Below, piece by piece: positions 37,850 to 47,514 of a stretch of DNA of 64,000 nt. Each line of letters starts with the position of its first letter. Position 1 is the stretch's first letter. The notes below the pieces were generated by a model that saw only the letters and a list, made by a program, of their open reading frames with translations, did not search any database and was not told where the DNA came from. Both the position numbers and the translations under genes were made by a program. The stretch comes from Lactobacillaceae bacterium (lineage in GTDB: Bacteria > Pseudomonadota > Alphaproteobacteria > RF32 > CAG-239): NCBI GenBank assembly GCA_031271345.1, contig JAISVX010000003.1, positions 625,223 through 689,222 on the forward strand. The letters are read 5' to 3'.

Positions 37850-38362
37850 TTAGTCTGGGTACTTTTGGTCGGCTATAAGCCTTCCAGCATAAAAACCTCC
37901 CAATACCGAACCAACAACCATTCCTCCAACCGCCACAAACAACAGCAACACGGCAAGCACAGAGCTTTCCATGTCAAGTATCGCTTCGGATACCTTGAAA
38001 AGAGGATAAATCAGAACGGCAAAGAATACAAAAGCCGCTATGACGCCCCAGTTATCAGCCGTAGCTTTTTTGTTATATGCTCTCAGCACCTGTTCTTCAG
38101 ATGCGTCCTGGTCGCCGAATATATATTCTTTGCCAGACTTGAAAACATTAACAATCATACCTTCTTCAAGCTCATCGAGACTCGGATAAACGGTTTTTTC
38201 TACATCTTTGTATTTTACCCCGTTTATTGTAACATTATGCTCCGTAGTTGTTGAGCTTGACGACATCGGCATTTTCAGCGCTGCATTGTACGTCACGGTA
38301 CTTCTGGTATGCGAACTGGTGTTAATATGTTCAACAAGACCTTTTGATACAATCTTTTTCAT
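37850..38362 (-). CDS. Membrane protein, unknown function
   Basis: 170 aa; two C-terminal TM segments. Confidence 0.6.
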   Translation of the reverse strand: MKKIVSKGLVEHINTSSHTRSTVTYNAALKMPMSSSSTTTEHNVTINGVKYKDVEKTVYPSLDELEEGMIVNVFKSGKEYIFGDQDASEEQVLRAYNKKATADNWGVIAAFVFFAVLIYPLFKVSEAILDMESSVLAVLLLFVAVGGMVVGSVLGGFYAGRLIADQKYPD

Positions 38363-38458
38363 AAAATTATTTTTTAATTATCAATATTTTTTAATTTACT
38401 TGAGCTTATATTATACAACATATTTTAGACAAATTCAACAATGTCTTTTAAAAGGCCA

Positions 38459-38484
38459 AGAGCGCAACTGATGTTGCGCTCTTA
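38459..38484 (-). terminator. Hairpin downstream of 38506-39036 gene
   Basis: aagagcgcaac-tgat-gttgcgctctt. Confidence 0.5.
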
Positions 38485-38505
38485 CTAGCTAAAACTGCTT
38501 CAATC

Positions 38506-39036
38506 TCAGCTAGATTTTTTTCTGGTGCTTGTTGCTTTGCTCGCTCTTGCTCCTGCTCGTGTCTTTGCTCTTTGTTTCCTTGCTTTTGCCAATTTTCTCT
38601 TCCTCAGCCACTGCTTTACTTCTTTTCTAACGCCTTGCATTGTCAAGAAGCCGCCGGCTAAAGTAAAAATCCCGCTGACAACCGAATAAATTACTTTCAT
38701 CGTGCTGGGTTTACGAGGGCGTTTGTCGTGATACCTGTCGCCTCTTGGACGCCGGTCACGTTCATAAACGCTGTCTCCAGCAGATTTATTATCGGTAGCA
38801 GCTTCATCTATCTGTACTGCATCGCCTTCGGGCGGAACAGCGATTTTTTGAGAAAATGTTTCAGGCATTGCGCTCGGAAAACTGTCAACATGGTTTATTG
38901 ATGTTAAACTGTCTTCAACGATGTCTGTTTGTGTTTCTATGACATCGGATGAGCCGCCTAAATCCAAAAACCATATACCAGACAAAGCAAGCAAGCCAAG
39001 CACCAAAAATACGATAGGCCATTTAATCTTTTTCAT
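38506..39036 (-). CDS. Membrane protein with histone-like basic C-terminal tail
   Basis: N-terminal TM, second TM, then WLRKRKLAKARKQRAKTRAGARASKATSTRKKSS. Confidence 0.6.
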   Translation of the reverse strand: MKKIKWPIVFLVLGLLALSGIWFLDLGGSSDVIETQTDIVEDSLTSINHVDSFPSAMPETFSQKIAVPPEGDAVQIDEAATDNKSAGDSVYERDRRPRGDRYHDKRPRKPSTMKVIYSVVSGIFTLAGGFLTMQGVRKEVKQWLRKRKLAKARKQRAKTRAGARASKATSTRKKSS

Positions 39037-39234
39037 GACATATAATTTTAGAATTATTAGAGTAAATAAAGTAACTGTCTTTTTAGACTATCACCCATTT
39101 TTGACAAAATCAACAAAAAAATCTGTTTTTTGAAAAATACATATTTTTTATGCGTAAAAATTGAATTTCGCTTATTGCAAATTATATTATAAGCTGAGGA
39201 CCTTAACAGATAAAAAACCGTTGGAGAAAAAAAC

Positions 39235-39711
39235 ATGAATATAATTATAAAAAACTTCCCAAAAGTTATCATACTGACCATGCTTTTATGTATTTTTAAC
39301 ATATCAAACGCATTATCGCAAACAACCGCCGAAATATGTCATCAGCAAGGATATAAGCTGGCTGCCTGCGACCCGGGGTTTGTATCCAGAAACCATTGCC
39401 CGAACGACGGTATGTTTTTTGAAAAATGCGTATGCGACACTGACATCTTTAAATTTAATGAAGAAAACTGCGCCTCTCCAAAAGTATTAAACGGAGAAAA
39501 ATGCGAAAACAATTACAAAAACTGTTCTTGCCCTGAAGATTATACGAAGCTTTGCGTTTCTCCATTAGTCGGAGAAGAACCGGGGTGTGAAGGAAGATAT
39601 AAACGATGCGTTTGCAAAGAAGGCTTTAGAAGCTGCTACCCAGCTATGCCCACAGCAGAATGCAGAGAAGAAACCGGCGAAATAAAATATATGGATTGTA
39701 AAGTATTCTAG
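39235..39711 (+). CDS. Secreted cysteine-rich repeat protein
   Basis: Signal-like N-terminus, then repeated C...YK.C.C modules. Confidence 0.7.
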   Translation: MNIIIKNFPKVIILTMLLCIFNISNALSQTTAEICHQQGYKLAACDPGFVSRNHCPNDGMFFEKCVCDTDIFKFNEENCASPKVLNGEKCENNYKNCSCPEDYTKLCVSPLVGEEPGCEGRYKRCVCKEGFRSCYPAMPTAECREETGEIKYMDCKVF

Positions 39712-39724
39712 ATGTTTTTAAGAA

Positions 39725-39757
39725 AAAACCCTCTAGTTTTTCTAGAGGGTTCTTTTT
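39725..39757. terminator. Bidirectional terminator
   Basis: aaccctctag-ttttt-ctagagggttcttttt. Confidence 0.8.
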
Positions 39758-39959
39758 ATGCTTTCTTTAGATTTCCAGCAGAAGTTTTGCCTTTTTCTGA
39801 AATTAGCTCATAAGAAACTTTGTCGTTTTCATACAATGTTCTCATACCAGCTTTTTCAACAGCAGAAATATGTACGAATACATCTGCACCGCCATCGTCA
39901 GGTTGAATAAAACCAAAACCTTTTTTGTTGTTAAACCATTTAACAGTTCCTGTTGACAT
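39756..39959 (-). CDS. Cold-shock protein (CspA family)
   Basis: MSTGTVKWFNNKKGFGFIQPDDGGADVFVHISAVEKAG. Confidence 0.97.
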   Translation of the reverse strand: MSTGTVKWFNNKKGFGFIQPDDGGADVFVHISAVEKAGMRTLYENDKVSYELISEKGKTSAGNLKKA

Positions 39960-40151
39960 ATCTATATCCTTTATAAACAGGTTAATAAAAAAAATAACAA
40001 ATCAATGTGAAAATTACTGTTCTATAAAGCACACAGGATAACTTAAAATATCTCACGGCTGCAGAAAAATAACTCCTAAATCACAGAGCCTTGCATCACT
40101 TACTATAATGCACCATATTTGAAATATTTACAAGCAATATATTTTAAAATC

Positions 40152-41267
40152 TTACACGCCGCGCTTTTTTCTAATATCGCTGATGGCTTCGTCAATATAG
40201 CCCCTGATATTGTCGCCAAACGTTTCCCTTATATAAATCGTCACTTCCGACGGTTTTTCAACAAATCTTTCCGCTTGAGACTGCGCCTGCAGAAGCTCCT
40301 CTATTTTTAGAGCCTTTTCAAGAGCGTCGCGTTTTTGAGCCGCTTTGGGAGCGCCGGAAACCGAAGCGATATTAAACCAAACATGCGCTTCGTAAATATT
40401 TTGGGTATAAACCACGCCGTTTACCAGAATATCCCCAAGTTCGGTCATTGCCTCAAGGTTCCCCTGATTAGCCGCCGCGCTCAAAAACTTGACGGCATTG
40501 CCATAGTTTTTCGCGACACCTTCTCCGTTTATGTACATGTTTGCAAGAATATACTGCGCATCATCATAATTGCGTCCCGCCGCTTCTCTCATCAAAGAAA
40601 AAGCTTTGCGCAAATCTCTTTTCACCCCAAAACCTTTATAATACGCATATCCAAGCATAAACTGAGCCGTAGGATTCGCATCATTTGCGGCAATTTCAAA
40701 CAATGACACTGCCCGCGAATAGTTTTTCGGCAGTCCCATTCCCGTCAAATAAATAAAAGCCAGATTAACCGCTGCCTCATTATTTCCCAGCGACACCGCT
40801 TTTTCAAACATCTGAGCAGCCTTAACGGTGCTTCTTTCCGTTCCGATACCGCTATAATACAAGCTGCCAAGATTATTAACCGCTATTTTATCATCTTGTT
40901 CAGCGGCTAAAGAATAGTAATGAAAGGCTTTTTTATAATCCTGAGGAATATCTTTATCACCGTACAAATATATGTATCCAAGCAAAAGCTGGGAGTCAAC
41001 GCTTCCCGCCTCCGCTTCTTTTACCAATCTGCTTTCTACTGTTTCGCCTTCTTCAAGCCTTACGCTGGTATCTTCTTTTTTTCCAAAGCTAAACTTCATA
41101 AAAGAAAAAATGCCTCTTCCCTCTTTGGCTTCTTCAATTACCTTTGAATCTTCTTTTTTTGGGTTCAAATCTTTAAGCGGGTCTTGACCGATGTCAATAA
41201 CCGGCTGCGCGTTTACGGCGACAGCATAAAAAACTCCACACAACAAAACAGCAGCAAATCTAATCAT
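40152..41267 (-). CDS. Secreted Sel1-like repeat protein
   Basis: Signal peptide; repeats such as AAVNLAFIYLTGMGLPKNYSRAVSLFEIAA, AQYILANMYINGEGVAKNYGNAVKFLSAAA. Confidence 0.88.
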   Translation of the reverse strand: MIRFAAVLLCGVFYAVAVNAQPVIDIGQDPLKDLNPKKEDSKVIEEAKEGRGIFSFMKFSFGKKEDTSVRLEEGETVESRLVKEAEAGSVDSQLLLGYIYLYGDKDIPQDYKKAFHYYSLAAEQDDKIAVNNLGSLYYSGIGTERSTVKAAQMFEKAVSLGNNEAAVNLAFIYLTGMGLPKNYSRAVSLFEIAANDANPTAQFMLGYAYYKGFGVKRDLRKAFSLMREAAGRNYDDAQYILANMYINGEGVAKNYGNAVKFLSAAANQGNLEAMTELGDILVNGVVYTQNIYEAHVWFNIASVSGAPKAAQKRDALEKALKIEELLQAQSQAERFVEKPSEVTIYIRETFGDNIRGYIDEAISDIRKKRGV

Positions 41268-41272
41268 TTAAT

Positions 41273-43546
41273 TTATTTTCCTCTGGTATCTAATTTTTGT
41301 TTTAAAGTAACTGCATCATTATTCACCTTTTTTGGCGTTTCTGCAACTCTTTCTTTGCCCGCAAATTTCAAATAGTCTCTTTCTTCTTTGTTTATTATCC
41401 GTCTTTCAGCTCTGCTCAACGATGCCGCATACTTGCTGCTTTTCAATATTTTGCTGTTTGACATTTGCTCCTGTCTTTCCGCCAGCGCTTTATCATAGTC
41501 GTCAAAATAGCCTTCTTCCAGCTCGCCTCTATAAACGCCGATATAAACGGCCTCAATTATATGATAATATCTCCTGGCAAAGCTTTTCATATCCGCTTTG
41601 GTTTTTACCTCATCCATAATTATCATATAACTTTCGACATCTTTTTTCTTGTCTTTAAGATTATCTTTATCATACTTAATGTCTTCAATATTAGTGATGT
41701 CCTCTTTAAAATTCAGAGCTTCAAACGGGCTTACCAGTAAGTTGTCGCGCAAAAACTTTCCAACCGCAGGATGAGTTTTGCTTCCGTGCTTAAGACTGTT
41801 CTCCGCCGCTGTTCTGTCCTCATTAAGTTTTTTTAGAGTTTCCAAGTCTTTCGGGATATTAAGCTTTCCCTTCCACTCCTTGCGGAAAAGCTCGACTTCC
41901 ATTTCGGCGGCGGTTTCTAAAACCTTGTTATTATATTTTTTCAAAACTTTTCCGTATATACTTTTTATTTCAAGTTTTTTTGCAATGATTAGGCTTTTAA
42001 TCTCCGCAACTTTTTTAGTATCAAAGCAATCCCTAAGCCCCTCTTCCAAAGCTCTTATTTCTTCATAAATTTTATGAGTTGCACTGTCTTCTTCGCCCAA
42101 TATTCCAATCTTAAACTGGGTTTCAAAAGCTATATTGAACCCTCCTGCCTTGTCCTTTTTCTTATAAATGACCTTATCGTCTCTATAGCCTTGGCTTTTT
42201 TCAAAGCCCTTATGCCTTGGAGAAGTGTTTCCGTAAAACTTATCACTGTTATAAACAGTACTCATAACCTCGTCAAAGCAGCTTTTTAGGTATGTTATAT
42301 TATCATAATAGTTCGTTGTTATCGAACAGCGATAAATATCTCTTAAGCGTTCATGCGTGCGGCTGACTTTTGACATCTCCGATATATACTCAGAGTCTCC
42401 GCCCAAAAGCTTATAATAAACCTGAAGAAGTTCCTCGTGCTTGGATTGCCTGGCTTTATTTTTTTCGGACTTATTTTCTTTTTTATCGTCCTGACCTGAA
42501 AAAATGTCTTCCAACTCAATCAAATATCTTGAAAACAAAGGGAGTTTATAGAAATAGTCTTTCATCCTCATATCGTATTTCGCAACATCTATCGCTATGT
42601 CATAAACCTCTTTCATAACATCCAGCACCTGAGCGGAGCCGTTTTTAACCGTTGTTTCAATCTCATGAATTCTTTTTCTATATTTCAATTCTTCTTTTTT
42701 ATCTTTATCTGGAAACCTTATCTTCTTCAACTCCGCCAGATAAAAAGAAACAGCTTCGGAATAACGCCAATCAAGAGCGTCTATTTCATTTTCTATGGAT
42801 TTATCGCCCTTTTGTTTTGAAATAAAACTCTTCAATTCTGGAACAAACCGGCTGTTTTTTACCGCATGCTTAATTCTTATGCTTTCTGTTTCATTTTCAT
42901 AAGCCGTATGATACTTTCCGCCGATTTTAACTTTCTCAATGGCGCGCTCGACATTTTTAACGCCGGGAAGTATAAGTATAAGAGGTTTTCCATATTTATC
43001 AACAAACTCAATTTCAACAGATGTCATTGGAGTAACGCAGCGCAGACTGCTTGACACAGGCTTCATATTTTCATGAAATAACGGCATCTTATCGCCGCTG
43101 CTTAAATCCTTATAGCTTATTTGCTTGGCTTTGCCCAAGCTTCTCTGCAGCAGATAATACATATTTCCATATAAAAACATTGTGTTTTCATAATGTTTCG
43201 CAAGATGATCCCTCGTATCTTTATCTATTTTTGAGTCCGCAATTTTCTTGCTTATGGCAGCTTCAATATAAACGCCTTTAACCATAGCGCCGATTTTTCC
43301 GTTATTGACATCCGCCGTAACTATTTCGTCGCCGATTTTTACATCAAAAGAATCACTTTTGTTTTCCAAACTGTTATTATACACATATTCAATCAGCAGA
43401 AGATTTTTTGCGTCTTCTACTTCTTGAACCTCATACGCGGCCTCACTGGTTACGGCATTGGCAATTTTAATATTGCCTTCGTTTTTCGCTATACTTTCTT
43501 CAGTCTTAGCTCTCTCATAGTCATCATACATTGTTTCGTTAGACAT
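41273..43546 (-). CDS. Large protein with putative RelA/SpoT-like nucleotidyltransferase region
   Basis: 757 aa, no signal peptide. Residues about 391-500: MSKVSRTHERLRDIYRCSITTNYYDNITYLKSCFDEV...SQGYRDDKVIY...FETQFKIGILGEEDSATHKIYEEIR, the order and spacing of RelA/SpoT synthetase motifs. Confidence 0.55.
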   Translation of the reverse strand: MSNETMYDDYERAKTEESIAKNEGNIKIANAVTSEAAYEVQEVEDAKNLLLIEYVYNNSLENKSDSFDVKIGDEIVTADVNNGKIGAMVKGVYIEAAISKKIADSKIDKDTRDHLAKHYENTMFLYGNMYYLLQRSLGKAKQISYKDLSSGDKMPLFHENMKPVSSSLRCVTPMTSVEIEFVDKYGKPLILILPGVKNVERAIEKVKIGGKYHTAYENETESIRIKHAVKNSRFVPELKSFISKQKGDKSIENEIDALDWRYSEAVSFYLAELKKIRFPDKDKKEELKYRKRIHEIETTVKNGSAQVLDVMKEVYDIAIDVAKYDMRMKDYFYKLPLFSRYLIELEDIFSGQDDKKENKSEKNKARQSKHEELLQVYYKLLGGDSEYISEMSKVSRTHERLRDIYRCSITTNYYDNITYLKSCFDEVMSTVYNSDKFYGNTSPRHKGFEKSQGYRDDKVIYKKKDKAGGFNIAFETQFKIGILGEEDSATHKIYEEIRALEEGLRDCFDTKKVAEIKSLIIAKKLEIKSIYGKVLKKYNNKVLETAAEMEVELFRKEWKGKLNIPKDLETLKKLNEDRTAAENSLKHGSKTHPAVGKFLRDNLLVSPFEALNFKEDITNIEDIKYDKDNLKDKKKDVESYMIIMDEVKTKADMKSFARRYYHIIEAVYIGVYRGELEEGYFDDYDKALAERQEQMSNSKILKSSKYAASLSRAERRIINKEERDYLKFAGKERVAETPKKVNNDAVTLKQKLDTRGK

Positions 43547-43702
43547 AACTTTAAATCTCTACATTACAAATTCCCTATCCTTTAATTTTGTCAAAATTTG
43601 CGCTTTAAATCAAGTAAAATATGGTGAAATAAGTAATTTGCATCCTTTATTTTTGCGCGTATCTATGATATAGGGTAAATATGAACTTTTAAGGAGACTA
43701 TT

Positions 43703-44140
43703 ATGACCACAGATACGCTTATTACTTTAAGCCAAAATGAAAAACTCACTTATTTAAAAAGCCTGACTTATATTTTAAACTTAAGTAAGAAAGGCGGCTC
43801 AAAAAAGGAATCTAGAAAGAAACTGTTTCTGGAGTGCCACATGCACGAGCTGGGAATCCCATTATCCGAGCTTCAAAGCATCAAAAACAATAAAGCGGAA
43901 AGCATAATTAATGAGCTAAAACAAATACCGAATATCAAAATAAAAAAATATATGCTGAGAGAAATGATTTTATTAGCCATTGCCGACCATGAGCTTTCCG
44001 ACGGCGAAATATCGGCAATATACCAAATCGGCGCTCGCGCGGGGATTAAAGAAGAAGCGATAAGCGACTTCTTTCTTTGGGCGGCAAAAGGCGTTGAATG
44101 GCAGATTGAAGGGCTGAAACTGGTTGAGGAAAACATTTAA
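43703..44140 (+). CDS. TerB-like helical protein
   Basis: LREMILLAIADHELSDGEISAIYQIGARAGIKEEAISDFF resembles TerB/DUF533 helix pairs. Confidence 0.5.
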   Translation: MTTDTLITLSQNEKLTYLKSLTYILNLSKKGGSKKESRKKLFLECHMHELGIPLSELQSIKNNKAESIINELKQIPNIKIKKYMLREMILLAIADHELSDGEISAIYQIGARAGIKEEAISDFFLWAAKGVEWQIEGLKLVEENI

Positions 44141-44143
44141 AAC

Positions 44144-45946
44144 ATGGCAATCGCCCCTATTTTCACTCTAAAGAATGCAAGCTTGAGTTTCGGAGACAGA
44201 ACCTTGTTCTCCAATGTTGAACTGTACATAAATAGAGGAGATAAAATATCCCTTGTCGGGCGGAACGGAAGCGGCAAATCAACGCTCCTAAAACTTATTG
44301 CGGACATTATTGTCCCCGACGGCGGAGAAACATTTATCCAGCCGGGAATAAAGATTTCTTATATGCCGCAAGACCCGGACTTATCCGAATTCAAAAGCTT
44401 AAAAGATGCGATAATATCAAAGATACCAAGCAGCGAAGAATATAAAGCCGATATTCTAATAGAGAAACTTCAAATAATAGGCTCGCAATCGCCAAAGGTT
44501 GCTTCCGGCGGCGAATTAAGAAAAACCTCTCTCGCCATGGCTTTGGTTTCCGAGCCGGACATCCTGCTTTTAGACGAGCCGACCAACCATCTTGATATAT
44601 CTACAATTGAAACGCTTGAAGAAATAATAAAAGACTTTACCGGCGCGGTAATAACAATCAGCCATGATAAAATGTTTCTAAAAAACATGTCAAAAGTAAC
44701 CTTCTGGCTTGATAGAGGCATAATTAGAAGAAACAATAAGGGTTTTGCCTTTTTTGAAGAATGGCAGGATGAAGTTATTGAGCAGGAGATAAAAGAACAA
44801 ATCAAGCTGAACAGAAAAATCGCGGAAGAAACCGAGTGGCTGCACAAGGGCGTTACGGCCAGAAGAAAAAGAAACATGGGGCGCCTTCGCAAACTCCAGG
44901 AGCTAAGAAGAGTTAGAAGAGAACAAATTAAGCAGACCGGCTCCGTCAACCTAAAGGCTGAAGAGGCTGATTTTCGCTCTAAGCTTGTTGTTCATGCAAA
45001 AAGTGTAAGCAAAGCGTTTGGCGAAAGAAAAATCATTGAAAATTTCACAACAAGAATAATAAAAGGCAATAAAATCGGAATTGTCGGTCCAAACGGTTCG
45101 GGCAAAACGACTCTGATAAAAATGCTCACAGGCAAAATGCCGCCGGATTCAGGTTTTATCAGAATTGGAAAAAATCTTGAAGAAGCATATTTTGATCAAA
45201 ACAGATGTATGCTCGACCCTAAAAAAACTTTGTGGCAGACGCTGTGCAACGAGGGCGACCATATTATGGTTCACGATAAATGGAGGCATGTCATCGCGTA
45301 CCTAAAGGACTTTTTGTTCAAACCTGACCAAGCCCATACTCCAGTCTCCGCGCTTTCGGGAGGCGAGAAAAATCGTCTTATGCTGGCTGTCGCTCTGGCG
45401 CAAAAATCAAATTTCCTTGTCCTTGACGAGCCGACAAACGACCTTGACATGGACACTCTCGACTTGCTGCAGGAGGTTTTGATGGAATATGCGGGAACAA
45501 TACTCATCGTCAGCCACGACCGCGATTTTCTTGATAAAATTGTAGATTCCGTAATCTATATGCCCGGCAATGGAACCGCAACAGAATATGCCGGAAGCTA
45601 CAGCGATTTATTGGAAAAGATAAAAAGCAGGGAAAGCGCTAAAAACATATCCCCAAGCACAGCAGCAAAAACCAATAAAGCCGAAGCTCCAGAAAAAAAC
45701 AAAAAAACTGTTAAGCTCAGTTATAACCAACAAAGGCTTCTTGAAATTCTGCCAAAAGAAATTGAAGAAATCGAAAGCAAAATTATAAAAATAGAAGCAA
45801 AATTAAACGACGCGGATTTATATTCTGAGGATCGGGATAAATTTAACAAACTGACATCAGATTTAGAAAATCTCAGACTTGAAAAAGAAGATAAAGAAAA
45901 CAAGTGGCTTGAAATTGAGCTTCTAAATGAAAATCTCTTAAGCTGA
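44144..45946 (+). CDS. ABC-F family ATP-binding protein (Uup-like)
   Basis: Two ABC cassettes (GRNGSGKSTLL, GPNGSGKTTLI), LLDEPTNHLD and VLDEPTNDLD, C-terminal coiled coil. Confidence 0.95.
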   Translation: MAIAPIFTLKNASLSFGDRTLFSNVELYINRGDKISLVGRNGSGKSTLLKLIADIIVPDGGETFIQPGIKISYMPQDPDLSEFKSLKDAIISKIPSSEEYKADILIEKLQIIGSQSPKVASGGELRKTSLAMALVSEPDILLLDEPTNHLDISTIETLEEIIKDFTGAVITISHDKMFLKNMSKVTFWLDRGIIRRNNKGFAFFEEWQDEVIEQEIKEQIKLNRKIAEETEWLHKGVTARRKRNMGRLRKLQELRRVRREQIKQTGSVNLKAEEADFRSKLVVHAKSVSKAFGERKIIENFTTRIIKGNKIGIVGPNGSGKTTLIKMLTGKMPPDSGFIRIGKNLEEAYFDQNRCMLDPKKTLWQTLCNEGDHIMVHDKWRHVIAYLKDFLFKPDQAHTPVSALSGGEKNRLMLAVALAQKSNFLVLDEPTNDLDMDTLDLLQEVLMEYAGTILIVSHDRDFLDKIVDSVIYMPGNGTATEYAGSYSDLLEKIKSRESAKNISPSTAAKTNKAEAPEKNKKTVKLSYNQQRLLEILPKEIEEIESKIIKIEAKLNDADLYSEDRDKFNKLTSDLENLRLEKEDKENKWLEIELLNENLLS

Positions 45947-45954
45947 GCTTAGTC

Positions 45955-46926
45955 CTAGCCCGAAATCGCTTTTGCAAGCCTTGCCCTCATCAACTGAATA
46001 TTTTCCTTTATTGACGGCTTGGCTTTGGCATCTGTTTTCTTTTTGCTTTGTTCGGCATATTTTTTCAACATTTTAAAATAACCGCTTCCAAGAGCCATAA
46101 CCGCATTTTTTCGTCGCAAATTTTTTGGAGTATTTTCATTATAATACTCCTTTGCATATTTTTCCTGCGCAGAATCTTCATCGCCGCCGCTCCATTTTCC
46201 ATGCCATGATTGAGTTGACATAAAAGCATTGCCGATATGCACTGGCTTTCCAAGCTTATTAACAACCTCAACCCCGCAGTCAAACGCCGCAAAATGACAA
46301 GGAATTGTAAATTTAGCCAAATCCTTATCGCTGATATTAACCCCTTGCTCGGAGCAAAATTCTTTGAACTGACCCTGGATACGTTTTAAATCGCCATTAC
46401 CATACTTGCTGCCAAAACTAAATCCGTGGTTAGCCCAAACATAACCGCCAAACAATTCCTGCCCGCTGTCATGATGAAAGCCCGACTTAGCGTTTACTCC
46501 GATTGAAGAGCTATTTTTCCCGCTGTTTCCCATCGCCTGGTCATGAACGGAAACAAAGTTTTTCAGCTTGCCGATAATCTTGTTAGGAACGTTGGACTTG
46601 CCTTTTGCTTTGAACATACTTTCCAGCTCGACATCAAAAGTTTCTCCGTCAAAGTCAAAATCCATCGCGACGACATATTCGCTGTCTTGCCCCTTAACCG
46701 CTCCTTTGATTTGTAAGGTTCTGACAAAACCCGCTTGTTTGCCGGTTATATTTGCCGAATAATATTCCGTTTCCAAACCTTCTTCAGAAAAATCCATGGG
46801 CCATATACCCGCAAGTTCTTTTGGCAAATCTTCAAAAAATTCTTCAATAGCGGCTCTTCCAGAAAAATAAGCGTCTTTCCCGAAAGCTTTGTTTTCAAAA
46901 ATTTTATCCGCAATAGATTTTGCCAT
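45955..46926 (-). CDS. Hypothetical cytosolic protein (323 aa)
   Basis: Intact ORF, no signal peptide, no recognised family. Confidence 0.65.
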   Translation of the reverse strand: MAKSIADKIFENKAFGKDAYFSGRAAIEEFFEDLPKELAGIWPMDFSEEGLETEYYSANITGKQAGFVRTLQIKGAVKGQDSEYVVAMDFDFDGETFDVELESMFKAKGKSNVPNKIIGKLKNFVSVHDQAMGNSGKNSSSIGVNAKSGFHHDSGQELFGGYVWANHGFSFGSKYGNGDLKRIQGQFKEFCSEQGVNISDKDLAKFTIPCHFAAFDCGVEVVNKLGKPVHIGNAFMSTQSWHGKWSGGDEDSAQEKYAKEYYNENTPKNLRRKNAVMALGSGYFKMLKKYAEQSKKKTDAKAKPSIKENIQLMRARLAKAISG

Positions 46927-46931
46927 TAGTC

Positions 46932-47510
46932 TTAATTAACCCCGTCTTGTTTTAAAATCTCCGCCAATTCTTTGAAATATGGTCTGACCATATCTCTTTC
47001 ATCTTTTGATACTTTCTCAATATTTAGAAGATTTTTCTGATAGTCTATTTGTTTTTTTATTCCTTCCTGAATAATCGAATCCCCCGCAACCTTCTGCTGC
47101 TTTTCAAGAAGCTCTATCGTTTTGTTCGCCCTGTTTTCAACTTCTAACGAAGTGACTATTGCTTTCAGCCTTTCTTCGACATAAAAGAACCTGCCGACTT
47201 CCCAGCCTTTCCTGTTTATCCAGGCTTTAGTCAAATAGGGAACTTTCTTGTCTGGTCTTGAAGATGTTGTCAATGAAAGCTGCTTTGACCCGATTTTGCT
47301 TGCCCAGCTTTTCATATAAGACGACCAAACTTTTAGAAAAGCATTTATTTCCTTACTTGTAATCGGCTCTCCAATCACATTTTTATCTTCCTTCTGCTGG
47401 GCGACAACCGCCACGGGAACAAAAGTTTCTTCCTTTTCCAAAAGCAGCGGAAGATTAGCCAGAAAAACCACTATTACAATTGCTAAAACGAACAATATTG
47501 CTTTACGCAT
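46932..47510 (-). CDS. Hypothetical exported/membrane-anchored protein (192 aa)
   Basis: MRKAILFVLAIVIVVFLANLPLLL N-terminal TM/signal; 5 bp upstream of the 323-aa gene. Confidence 0.6.
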   Translation of the reverse strand: MRKAILFVLAIVIVVFLANLPLLLEKEETFVPVAVVAQQKEDKNVIGEPITSKEINAFLKVWSSYMKSWASKIGSKQLSLTTSSRPDKKVPYLTKAWINRKGWEVGRFFYVEERLKAIVTSLEVENRANKTIELLEKQQKVAGDSIIQEGIKKQIDYQKNLLNIEKVSKDERDMVRPYFKELAEILKQDGVN

Positions 47511-47514
47511 TTAC

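Noticed and set aside
44470-44949. 159-aa minus-strand ORF
   Set aside because: Antisense to the ABC-F gene.
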